From an uncultured Pseudomonadales bacterium (lineage in GTDB: Bacteria; Pseudomonadota; Gammaproteobacteria; Pseudomonadales; Pseudohongiellaceae): a stretch of 64,000 nt of DNA. The notes beneath the pieces are model-generated. The model saw only the letters and a program-made list of their open reading frames with translations. It searched no databases and was not told where the DNA came from. This document shows positions 46,351 through 53,463 of the stretch, piece after piece (positions within the stretch are counted from its first letter, which is position 1; each line of letters starts with the position of its first letter). Location of the stretch: the NCBI GenBank assembly GCA_943789485.1, contig CALSUH010000002.1:1-64000 (forward strand), written 5' to 3'. A program made the position numbers and the translations under genes.

Positions 46351-46474
46351 CTAATACTCCACCATGAAAGCTTCGTAACCTGGATATTCTCTCGCCAATG
46401 CAATAGCAGTTACAAAATACATGTTATTAAACGGGTTATCTGGGCTTCCGAGCTGACAATCCTGCCAATTAGAC
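46351..46474 (-). pseudogene. C-terminal stub of a gene cut by the IS6 element
   Basis: In the minus frame the last 41 or so codons (LSVPSNWQDCQLGSPDNPFN to YEAFMVEY and stop) run out of the IS end at 46474. The track ORF 46351-46590 mixes this with IS sequence. The rest of the gene is not found on the other side of the IS at 47264, so DNA has been lost. I do not recognise the protein. Confidence 0.55.
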
Positions 46475-47263
46475 GGTACTGACAAGTTAAGCGCCAATCT
46501 GTCAGGATCTATCTCATGACTCAACCAAAAATGTACCAACGACACAGATTCCCACCTGAAATCATACAATATGCCGTGTGGCTGTACCATCGATTCAATC
46601 TAAGTCATCGTGACATCGAAGATTTGATGGCCGAGCGGGGCGTCACCGTCAGCTATGAAGCGATTCGACTTTGGTGCAATAAGTTCGGCCCTCAATTTGC
46701 GCGTAGGTTACGACGAAAGCACCAAGGCTACGGCGACACCTTCTTCATCGATGAAGTCTTTGTGAAGATCCAAGGTAAGCAGCATTATCTGTGGAGAGCA
46801 GTGGACCAGGACGGAGAAGTGGTTGATGTATTCCTACAGAAACGACGTGATGGAAAGGCCGCGAAACGCTTCTTTAAGCGACTATTGAAGAATCACAAGG
46901 GAGAGCCGAGGAAGATTGTCACTGACAAATTGAGAAGCTATAACGTGGCGCACAGGGAACTGATTCCTGAAACGATTCACGATACAACCCAGTATGCCAA
47001 TAATCGAGCTGAGCTATCGCACGAATCGACGAGAGTCAGAGAGCGGGGCATGCGTAAGTTTAAATCAATGCGGCAAGCACAGCGGTTTTTGAGTGCGCAT
47101 GCAGCGGTGTACAATTTGTTCAATCTTGGGCGGCATTTAGTGTCAGCTGAGAACTATCGTTTCTTTAGACGGCGAGCCTTCGCGTCTTGGGAAAAGGCAG
47201 CGGGAATATAGAAGCTGCTACGTACTAGATTTTCAGAGCGGGAATAGTTAATTTGTCAGTACC
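46475..47263 (+). mobile_element. IS6-family insertion sequence, complete
   Basis: A 789-bp element bounded by inverted repeats GGTACTGACAAGTTAA (46475-46490) and, on the opposite strand, GGTACTGACAAATTAA (47248-47263), with one mismatch. It contains a single full transposase gene. The 8 bp on either side (AATTAGAC and CACCCCCG) do not match, so there is no target duplication. Confidence 0.9.
46516..47211 (+). CDS. IS6-family transposase
   Basis: 231 aa, the usual length. HTH-containing N-terminus (RDIEDLMAERGVTVSYEAIR), then DDE catalytic core: FIDEVFVKI (Asp), IVTDKLRSY (Asp) and ANNRAELSHESTRVRERGM (Glu). It cuts and joins IS ends by replicative transposition with cointegrate formation. 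A near relative is truncated at 14197-14550. The ORF has no stop or missing residue, so it may still be active. Confidence 0.93.
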   Translation: MTQPKMYQRHRFPPEIIQYAVWLYHRFNLSHRDIEDLMAERGVTVSYEAIRLWCNKFGPQFARRLRRKHQGYGDTFFIDEVFVKIQGKQHYLWRAVDQDGEVVDVFLQKRRDGKAAKRFFKRLLKNHKGEPRKIVTDKLRSYNVAHRELIPETIHDTTQYANNRAELSHESTRVRERGMRKFKSMRQAQRFLSAHAAVYNLFNLGRHLVSAENYRFFRRRAFASWEKAAGI

Positions 47264-47485
47264 CACCCCCGGGGGCACACCCACTTGCACAGAAAGGTTC
47301 CCTATTTTGCTAGTACATACTATTCTATGCAATCAATAGATGAATTCTGCGATTACATCTATGAAAACACTGGCCTCCACATTCTTCACCACGCTAGTGA
47401 CCGTATTTTCTAACGTTAGTTATGCGCTTCGTAGTTGAATCCGCATTTCAATTTTATATCGAAAAATCGACAAAAGAGAGTGAAC

Positions 47486-49645
47486 ATGCTGCGATCGAAG
47501 TTTTCATTTTTTCCGTTAATCGTTCTGATAATGTATATGCACAATATGTCGGCGGTCGAACCTGATGACATTCAATTTGATGGAAATATTCTTACTTTTC
47601 CCTACGTAGAAGTCGCTGACGAAGCCTTCGAAGTAAGATTTTCTTTAGTGTCACCTTCTCTGCTGAAACCCACCGATTGCCCGATTTTATGCGTAAAGCT
47701 ACTGTCAGCTACTAAAAGTAATTTGTCTTCAGCTCGAAATCCTGCAAAATTTGAGGGGTCTGCTCTAAGTGCTCCACGAATTGTTTTCAATGATCAGGTT
47801 ATTACCGGTACGTTTAATTATCTAAGTAATTATTCTGATGAAATTTACTTTTCAGTTGATAACGCATCTACAGCTCCTATATTTAGCGAGGAAGATCGCC
47901 AATTATGGGCTTATGAGGAAATGGAGGGAAGATTCAGTTACTGCCAAGATAATTCATTGCGTTGGACTTCGCCGATTCCATTTGCTGATTTCAATAATGA
48001 TGGTTACATCGATATCTTTTTCCCCATAGGTTGCTGGCAAGACGATTTGCCAAGTAACGGCGGATCGAATGATGCCGCTATTAAGTCGGGAATGCTTTTT
48101 TACTGTAGCAATGACCTTGGCGTATATAGGGATTGTTCTTCAGAAGTTTTCGGTGAGGAATTCATAGATACATCTAAAGAAGGCGGGAAAGGTGGAATGA
48201 TCTATCATCACAATACTGAAGAGCCTAAAGATCTTAATGGCGACGGTTTTGTTGATTTTGTACTTTCTTTAAATCGCGACGTACACGATGGTCGAAGATT
48301 CTATAACACAGATGATTTAGGAGACTATGAAAAATTAATTTCTGACTGCTTCGATGGTGATGAAGAGAAAGCACTGCAGTATTCAATACATCATCTCGGG
48401 CACTGCAATGCTTGGTCTGAGCAGTATATATTTTTGAGTAGTGAAGACGGTACTTATAAAAATTCTCGAATTCCATGGAAGTCCCATTGGGCGCACTCTG
48501 TTCGTTCAATACCTAATGAAGTTGGTGGTTTTGACTTAATTTCAATAGGTTATGGGGACGTGGAAGTTGCAAGAATTACTGGAAATGAAATAACCGACAA
48601 AAAACTTGATTATAAAATGTATCAAAATTTCGATGCGGCTACACAGGTATCGCCATACGTTGGTGGGTATTTTGAATTAGATGGCATTGGATACTGGGTA
48701 GTAGATGGTATTCAGCGTGAGTATATTGCGAATTTTGAAGATTATTCGGAATTTAACCTTGAAACCGGATTTTATGGAACGATAAGCGGTATTGCCGTTT
48801 GGAAATGGAACCCGGGAATTGGCTTTGAATTTAGCGATTATCACTTGCCCCCCCTTTCTGATTTCTTCCTTTATGAAGGTCGAGATGGAAAGAAAAAAAC
48901 TGGCTTGTATAAGCGAGGTGTACCACAGTTAGACGGTGGACATCATTATGGTTTTATGAAGAAGGCTCTCCTTGATCCAGCGGAGGGGGAAATACTTATT
49001 GTGCAAGGAGAGCAGCAGGGATTTATTCAAAATACTAAGCGCACTGTGCCAATAAATTATGTTGCACAGCGTGGTAGTGAAAGTAATTACGATGAAAATG
49101 GACTGTATTCAGTTAACGCGGTCGAGGGGTTTCAAATAAAAGATGGAAAAATAATACCTCGTGAGAAATCAATCATTGAAGGTGACGTTTTTTTTAAAAG
49201 CGATGGAATGCACTTTAGAGATATAAATGCTGATGGCTTTGATGATCTTCTCATTATTAATCATCACGGTGGAATTTATCTCAACAATGGACTCGGTGTA
49301 CTCGAACGCATTGATGCTGAAACAATTAAGCCTGATATTAACTTGGTTTGGTACTTTGATCCGGACATCACTACGTCTTACAAACCATTCGTTGCTCATA
49401 CCGTTTTCTGGCCTTTACGAAATAATGGCACGGTGGATTTGATATTTCAGGAAGAGGGTACGAACCAAAATAATACTCCTCATAGGAAATTAGCAAATGG
49501 CAGATATTCTGCCGGAAACGCCGGTGTTGTTCGCGGTAACTATTTAGTTGAAACGTTGCCTAAAATATCAGTACAGTCGGTTATGAATAGATGGTTAGAA
49601 TGCGTAAACAGCGGAGAAATGTATCCTAGCTCCTGTCCTTTATAG
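47486..49645 (+). CDS. Exported FG-GAP/VCBS-like repeat protein
   Basis: I start at the ATG at 47486 (719 aa), with AAGAGAG in front and a signal peptide (FFPLIVLIMYMHNMSA). The track start is a TTG 17 codons earlier. Calcium-binding-type loops of FG-GAP/VCBS repeats are seen: ADFNNDGYIDIFFP, DLNGDGFVDFVLS and DINADGFDDLLII. They would form a beta-propeller at the cell surface or outside. No enzyme motif is visible. The gene is AT-rich. Directly upstream a 25-codon frame (MKTLASTFFTTLVTVFSNVS) looks like an orphan signal peptide. Confidence 0.78.
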   Translation: MLRSKFSFFPLIVLIMYMHNMSAVEPDDIQFDGNILTFPYVEVADEAFEVRFSLVSPSLLKPTDCPILCVKLLSATKSNLSSARNPAKFEGSALSAPRIVFNDQVITGTFNYLSNYSDEIYFSVDNASTAPIFSEEDRQLWAYEEMEGRFSYCQDNSLRWTSPIPFADFNNDGYIDIFFPIGCWQDDLPSNGGSNDAAIKSGMLFYCSNDLGVYRDCSSEVFGEEFIDTSKEGGKGGMIYHHNTEEPKDLNGDGFVDFVLSLNRDVHDGRRFYNTDDLGDYEKLISDCFDGDEEKALQYSIHHLGHCNAWSEQYIFLSSEDGTYKNSRIPWKSHWAHSVRSIPNEVGGFDLISIGYGDVEVARITGNEITDKKLDYKMYQNFDAATQVSPYVGGYFELDGIGYWVVDGIQREYIANFEDYSEFNLETGFYGTISGIAVWKWNPGIGFEFSDYHLPPLSDFFLYEGRDGKKKTGLYKRGVPQLDGGHHYGFMKKALLDPAEGEILIVQGEQQGFIQNTKRTVPINYVAQRGSESNYDENGLYSVNAVEGFQIKDGKIIPREKSIIEGDVFFKSDGMHFRDINADGFDDLLIINHHGGIYLNNGLGVLERIDAETIKPDINLVWYFDPDITTSYKPFVAHTVFWPLRNNGTVDLIFQEEGTNQNNTPHRKLANGRYSAGNAGVVRGNYLVETLPKISVQSVMNRWLECVNSGEMYPSSCPL

Positions 49646-49744
49646 CGATTCATTAATGATGACCGAAATGAGATAGCTGCCTGCTTTTGAAAGCTGAATA
49701 GAGCGTCGATAGCGCAGTATAGATTGAGCTTTGAGGGCGTTGTT

Positions 49745-49834
49745 ATGGAACTCGGTAATGAAGATGTAATGTTGCTAGTAGGAGGCCGGATTCGGTGTCG
49801 TCGTTGCAGTGCCCGTAGTAAGCGCATAGGTTGA
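49745..49834 (+). pseudogene. N-terminal fragment of the HGG-family small protein, copy 1
   Basis: Reads MELGNEDVMLLVGG then RIRCRRCSARSKRIG and stop. It matches the start of the family rebuilt at 4063-4349 (CRRYNARSKRS). It lacks the HGG core. About 125 bp including this start is repeated at 50040-50160. Confidence 0.6.
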
Positions 49835-49844
49835 CTTGTCCTCA

Positions 49845-50027
49845 TCACTTTGCAGTCTTCCTCCCTACCATACCCCCGCTAATCAGCCCAAGCTCTCTAC
49901 CCAGCATCTCAAGTTCATAAAGCTCCGCCAACTTAGCGCTGCGCTCTTCGCGTATAGCTCGCGTTTCATCGCCGTGCTTGGTGTTAGCTGCTATCTGACG
50001 GGCTTTGCTTTGGGTTTTCGGTCAACG
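49845..50027 (-). pseudogene. C-terminal fragment of an HGG-family small protein
   Basis: On the minus strand the frame gives PKTQSKARQIAANTKHGDET, RAIREERSAKLAELYELEML and GRELGLISGGMVGRKTAK, then stop. This matches the helical tail that follows the GPKT and KHG motifs in the family. It is inverted relative to the N-terminal fragments on either side. Confidence 0.55.
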
Positions 50028-50039
50028 CTTTAATACTTT

Positions 50040-50161
50040 TGGAAGCTGAATAGGGCACCGATAGCGTAATATATATTGAGCTTTGAGGGCGTTGTTATGG
50101 AACTCGGTAATGAAGATGTAATGTTGCTAGCAGGAGGCCGGATTCGGTGTCGTCGTTGCAG
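50040..50161 (+). pseudogene. N-terminal fragment of the HGG-family small protein, copy 2
   Basis: Repeats the 49660-49810 sequence with few changes. MELGNEDVMLLAGG starts at 50098. The frame runs into the 239-bp repeat at 50162, so the gene has been cut by it. Confidence 0.55.
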
Positions 50162-50400
50162 CGGAGTAAGTAGGGACACTAACAATTTAACAACTTAAGT
50201 CTAACTCATAGCATTCGGTTACTGTAATCAAGAAGCCACCTCGATCTGTTAAGTAGTTATCTTGTTAGTATTCCCTTGAGGTATTGCAGCTCGAAATCCT
50301 CAGAAACAGTCATAAAAAACCCAGCACAAGTGCTGGGTTTTTTATTTGGTGGAGGCGGGGAGGATTTGCGACCCACATCCCTGTGGGTCGTCCTGCGGAC
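50162..50400 (+). repeat. 239-bp direct repeat, left copy
   Basis: Identical by eye to 51966-52204. It consists of a family-A unit with altered right end (GTTAGTATTCCC), a terminator hairpin (50314-50343), an ssrA-end-like TTTATTTGGTGGAGGCGGGG and a hairpin CGACCCACA/TGTGGGTCG. It stands just beyond the 3' end of the ankyrin gene. The track ORF 50276-50509 is not a gene. Confidence 0.9.
50314..50343. terminator. Terminator hairpin in left 239-bp repeat
   Basis: AAAAAACCCAGCAC, loop, then GTGCTGGGTTTTTT. It works in both directions and would end the ankyrin gene transcript arriving from the right. Confidence 0.8.
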
Positions 50401-50471
50401 TGGACTTCCCAATGTTTACTGGACAACAATCAGCACTGAACAGACTTATTCTAGCGACAACGTATCAACAC

Positions 50472-51491
50472 TTAATACCCGTCAGATTTGTCCAGCCATT
50501 CATGGATAAGTTGGCGTAACTCGGCGGAGATTTGGGTCTTCCAAGTTTCAACTGTTTTAAGTGGTGTAACGCCATAGTCGTCTTCTATTCGTACATTTGC
50601 ACCGTGATCTAGCAAGAAAACACTCATTGTGTAATGGCCCTCCCATACCGCAAGTAATAGCGGGGTTCGTCCTCGATAATCAGTGTACTCAATGTTTGCC
50701 CCGCCATTGATTAAAGCTACCACTAGCTCCAGGTTCCCACCGTTTGCTGCCTTTAATAACGCCTGGTCATGCTCCTCATTAGAGTGAAAGGTAGCAGCCA
50801 TCAAGTATTTGACGACTTCAGCATGTCCCTCTCTGCCGGCGAGATCGATTGGAAGTTGGCTTGTACGGTCCGGCTTTCGAGCAGATGCGCCGTGCCCGAT
50901 CAGTAGTGCGACAAATTCAGCTTGCCCAAAATAGGCGGCTAAATGGAGCGCCGTCCAACCCATCGCATCTGGCTCGTCAATACTCTCAGTGGCGGGGTCA
51001 TAATTATCAATCGCCTTCCGCTCACCTTGCCGGACAGATTCATGCAACTCGGTTTCAGCAATTGGATACACACTGTCAAACCCACGAGAATCGAGCGTGT
51101 GCTTGTGCCACCTCATATAATGTTCGTTACTGCAGAATTCAACTTGGAGATTAGGCTTTTTCAAATTGATTATCAGTCCTCTACTAGCACTATCACCGCA
51201 GATTTCGCATTGATTGATCCCTTGCCTGGGCTTCGGAGCAAGCCTTCCAAGCCAGGGTATACGGACATATCCTCCTGAATATAGGCCTCTTGTGCTGATC
51301 GGGACATGGATGTCAGGCTCAGCGCGCGTAATGTTAGCGCAATAGGTCCACGCTCGGTCCCAGATCGGGATCTTATGGACTGAGCAAAAAGGTAATCGCG
51401 TGGAGGGTAACGCTGTTTTCACATTCGTCGATGTTTGATTTGCCCGGTTGTGCCGACAATTCATACAATTATCAGTGCCGCCATTTGGCAT
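50472..51491 (-). CDS. Zinc-ribbon plus ankyrin-repeat protein
   Basis: 339 aa with GAGGG before the ATG. The N-terminal third has paired cysteines of the zinc-binding kind: CMNCRHNR with CSVH and WTYC, then CEICGDS with FCSNEHYMRWH. From about residue 175, four or more ankyrin repeats follow (MGWTALHLAAYFGQAEFVAL, QLPIDLAGREGHAEVVKYL, LLKAANGGNLELVVALINGG, RTPLLLAVWEGHYTMSVFLL). No signal peptide. Such fusions suggest protein or nucleic acid binding, perhaps immunity or effector-like roles, but no function can be assigned. It lies between two 239-bp direct repeats with the next small gene. Confidence 0.75.
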   Translation of the reverse strand: MPNGGTDNCMNCRHNRANQTSTNVKTALPSTRLPFCSVHKIPIWDRAWTYCANITRAEPDIHVPISTRGLYSGGYVRIPWLGRLAPKPRQGINQCEICGDSASRGLIINLKKPNLQVEFCSNEHYMRWHKHTLDSRGFDSVYPIAETELHESVRQGERKAIDNYDPATESIDEPDAMGWTALHLAAYFGQAEFVALLIGHGASARKPDRTSQLPIDLAGREGHAEVVKYLMAATFHSNEEHDQALLKAANGGNLELVVALINGGANIEYTDYRGRTPLLLAVWEGHYTMSVFLLDHGANVRIEDDYGVTPLKTVETWKTQISAELRQLIHEWLDKSDGY

Positions 51492-51568
51492 ATTTCTGCC
51501 CTCTCATTTGTAAGAAGTGTTTAAAAAGCGCTGAGAAGCCTAGGTTATGGAAGTCAATTAAATTAGGT

Positions 51569-51823
51569 TCATTTTGATATTATTCTTTGATGCCAAGCTG
51601 ACTCTACAGCACGACAAAGTTTGCAATACACTACTTTGCGTGTTTTCGGAAAATCTTCACTATATCTACTACCACCGGGCAACTGATGGCATGAATTAGG
51701 AAACAATGTTGTCAGAGCCTCTATGTATTCAGAAGATCTGGATGGCAGCCAAATTCCATACATGATTTCTGCTTCACCTGAGTAGAGCTGGCAACGATGG
51801 ATTATGCAGTATCTTTCGTTCAA
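51569..51823 (-). CDS. Small Cys-rich conserved hypothetical protein
   Basis: 84 aa starting at TTG with GAGATAAAGC in front. It has CIIHRCQL at the N-terminus, MYGIWLP, then LFPNSCHQLPGG and YCKLCRAVESAWH at the C-terminus. Two CxxC-like knuckles would bind zinc. I have no function for it. It is upstream of the zinc-ankyrin gene in the same direction, separated by 77 bp, and may be its partner. Confidence 0.5.
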   Translation of the reverse strand: MNERYCIIHRCQLYSGEAEIMYGIWLPSRSSEYIEALTTLFPNSCHQLPGGSRYSEDFPKTRKVVYCKLCRAVESAWHQRIISK

Positions 51824-51852
51824 GCTTTATCTCTTTTAGTCACGGGATCATA

Positions 51853-51878
51853 GGGACACTAACAATTTAACAACTTAG
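51853..51878 (+). repeat. Family A repeat, left-end fragment
   Basis: GGGACACTAACAATTTAACA then ACTTAG only. It is preceded by CACGGGATCATA, which recurs at 51949 directly before the right 239-bp repeat. Confidence 0.65.
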
Positions 51879-51965
51879 TGCTGTTCAAGCATAGTGCCCC
51901 TTTATGCGCCATGGGCTCATTGTCATTTACGTTGCCGAAGAACCGTACACGGGATCATAGGGACA

Positions 51966-52204
51966 CGGAGTAAGTAGGGACACTAACAATTTAACAACTT
52001 AAGTCTAACTCATAGCATTCGGTTACTGTAATCAAGAAGCCACCTCGATCTGTTAAGTAGTTATCTTGTTAGTATTCCCTTGAGGTATTGCAGCTCGAAA
52101 TCCTCAGAAACAGTCATAAAAAACCCAGCACAAGTGCTGGGTTTTTTATTTGGTGGAGGCGGGGAGGATTTGCGACCCACATCCCTGTGGGTCGTCCTGC
52201 GGAC
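51966..52204 (+). repeat. 239-bp direct repeat, right copy
   Basis: Identical by eye to 50162-50400 (period 1804 bp). It again carries a family-A unit, terminator hairpin (52118-52147), ssrA-end-like sequence (52144-52163) and the CGACCCACA/TGTGGGTCG hairpin. Further palindromes (CCGCCTTGCAGGCG, AAAATTGCTCCAGGCAATTTT) follow up to 52242. Confidence 0.9.
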
Positions 52205-52284
52205 CGCCTTGCAGGCGTCCAAAATTGCTCCAGGCAATTTTGTGAACCCGACAGTAACAGTTCACTTCCCTATCTTCGCTAGAT

Positions 52285-52326
52285 AAAAGAAAGGCCCACT
52301 ACCTTGCGGTAGTAGGCCTTTCTTTT
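52285..52326 (-). terminator. ssrA rho-independent terminator
   Basis: On the plus strand AAAAGAAAGGCC(C)ACTACC, TTGC loop, GGTAGTAGGCCTTTCTTTT. On the minus strand it follows the tmRNA CCA end within a few bases. Confidence 0.88.
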
Positions 52327-52329
52327 ATT

Positions 52330-52689
52330 TGGTGGAGGCGGGGGGATTTGAACCCCCGTCCGTCAGCTCTCTTCCTTCGGGTCTACATGCATAGCGTCGT
52401 CTATTGAGTTAACCCGCATCCGCCCGACGGGCAGGGTGATTTGGGCGAGCTTGATACTATTTAGCCGCTTCACGTCAAGCGCGTTCCACTGGCGATTCCG
52501 TTCTAGATGACGATTGCGATCACAAGTTTACGGACATCCCTGTGGCAATCGCTAGCAAGCTCTTAGGCTGCTAGGGCGTAGCTTTCGTCGTTGGCAACTA
52601 TAAAGTTGCAGCGATTGATTTACGAGAGTCACTACCCTCTCGGCATGCACCTTGGGCTTCAATACCGGCGTCGAATCCTAATCGCCCCC
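52330..52689 (-). ncRNA. ssrA: tmRNA
   Basis: A 360-nt one-piece tmRNA that frees stalled ribosomes and tags the nascent protein. The 5' end GGGGGCGATTAGGATTCGAC and 3' end GGGGTTCAAATCCCCCCGCC plus TCCACCA pair in the tRNA-like domain (GGGGGCG with CGCCTCC). The tag frame reads GCC AAC GAC GAA AGC TAC GCC CTA GCA GCC TAA, that is ANDESYALAA, with TAGTT just before the resume codon. A candidate -10 (TAAGAT) lies 6 nt upstream of the start. smpB is directly upstream. The 3' end serves integrases in many bacteria, and copies of this end lie nearby. Confidence 0.97.
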
Positions 52690-52793
52690 AATGTGATCTT
52701 ACATAATAGCATAGGATGGGCAGTACAGCCTCTAATCAAGGCTCTGGAGCGCAAATTCGGCTGGATGGGATAGGCGTGGGGGTCTTCTATTTC

Positions 52794-53288
52794 TTAGCGG
52801 TGCGCGTGGCGCACGATGCGTTGTTTATCCACTGCCCATTCTTTGTCTTTCTGTGCTGCCCGCTTGTCATGGTCTTGCTTACCCTTTGCCAGAGCGATCT
52901 GTATTTTTACCAAGTGGCCCTTCCAATACAGCTTGGTGGCGACACAGGTATGGCCCTTCTGCTGAACGGCGGCAAATAGCTTGGCCAACTCTCTGGCGTT
53001 CAATAGCAATTTCTTGGTTCTGTCTGGGTCGGCGATGACATGGGTGTTGGCGGTATTAAGCGGTGTGACATGGCAGCCTAACAGGAATGCTTCGCCGTCT
53101 TTTAGCAGCACATAGCTGTCCACCAGCTGCACTTTCTTCATGCGCAGGGATTTAACTTCCCAGCCCTGCAGCATAACGCCAGCTTCGTAGGTGTCCTCGA
53201 TATAGTAATCGTGGCGCGCCCTTTTATTGGCAACGATAGTGGTGTCGGTAGTCTTGTTTTTGACTCTTGTTGTCTTGGATTTTGCCAT
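52794..53288 (-). CDS. smpB: SsrA-binding protein SmpB
   Basis: 164 aa, the family length. Visible are [50 protein letters not shown] and a basic tail ([17 protein letters not shown]) that enters the empty mRNA channel. It delivers alanyl-tmRNA to stalled ribosomes. Its partner ssrA follows on the same strand after 104 bp. Confidence 0.97.
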   Translation of the reverse strand: MAKSKTTRVKNKTTDTTIVANKRARHDYYIEDTYEAGVMLQGWEVKSLRMKKVQLVDSYVLLKDGEAFLLGCHVTPLNTANTHVIADPDRTKKLLLNARELAKLFAAVQQKGHTCVATKLYWKGHLVKIQIALAKGKQDHDKRAAQKDKEWAVDKQRIVRHAHR

Positions 53289-53463
53289 GGGGCGCGATTA
53301 TAACGTGTTACTTGGGTCTAGGCTCGAATACTTACGAATGGCCCCAAATGGCGTGCGTTGTGCTGCTTTGGCGGCGCTGTTAGAATCCCTTACTTAGTCC
53401 TTTGGATCGCCTCTGGGCGACCGATAATAATACGCTAATAGTCTGAGCTAAAAGGGGTTTTTG

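Noticed and set aside
49540-49848. 102-aa minus-strand ORF
   Set aside because: It overlaps the end of the FG-GAP gene and the plus-strand HGG fragment and has no own features.
50276-50509. 77-aa ORF (and twins at 52080 and 52088)
   Set aside because: These lie in the 239-bp repeats and translate terminator, ssrA-end and hairpin sequence.
52591-52979. ORFs over the tmRNA and smpB region on the plus strand
   Set aside because: They are antisense shadows of ssrA and smpB.
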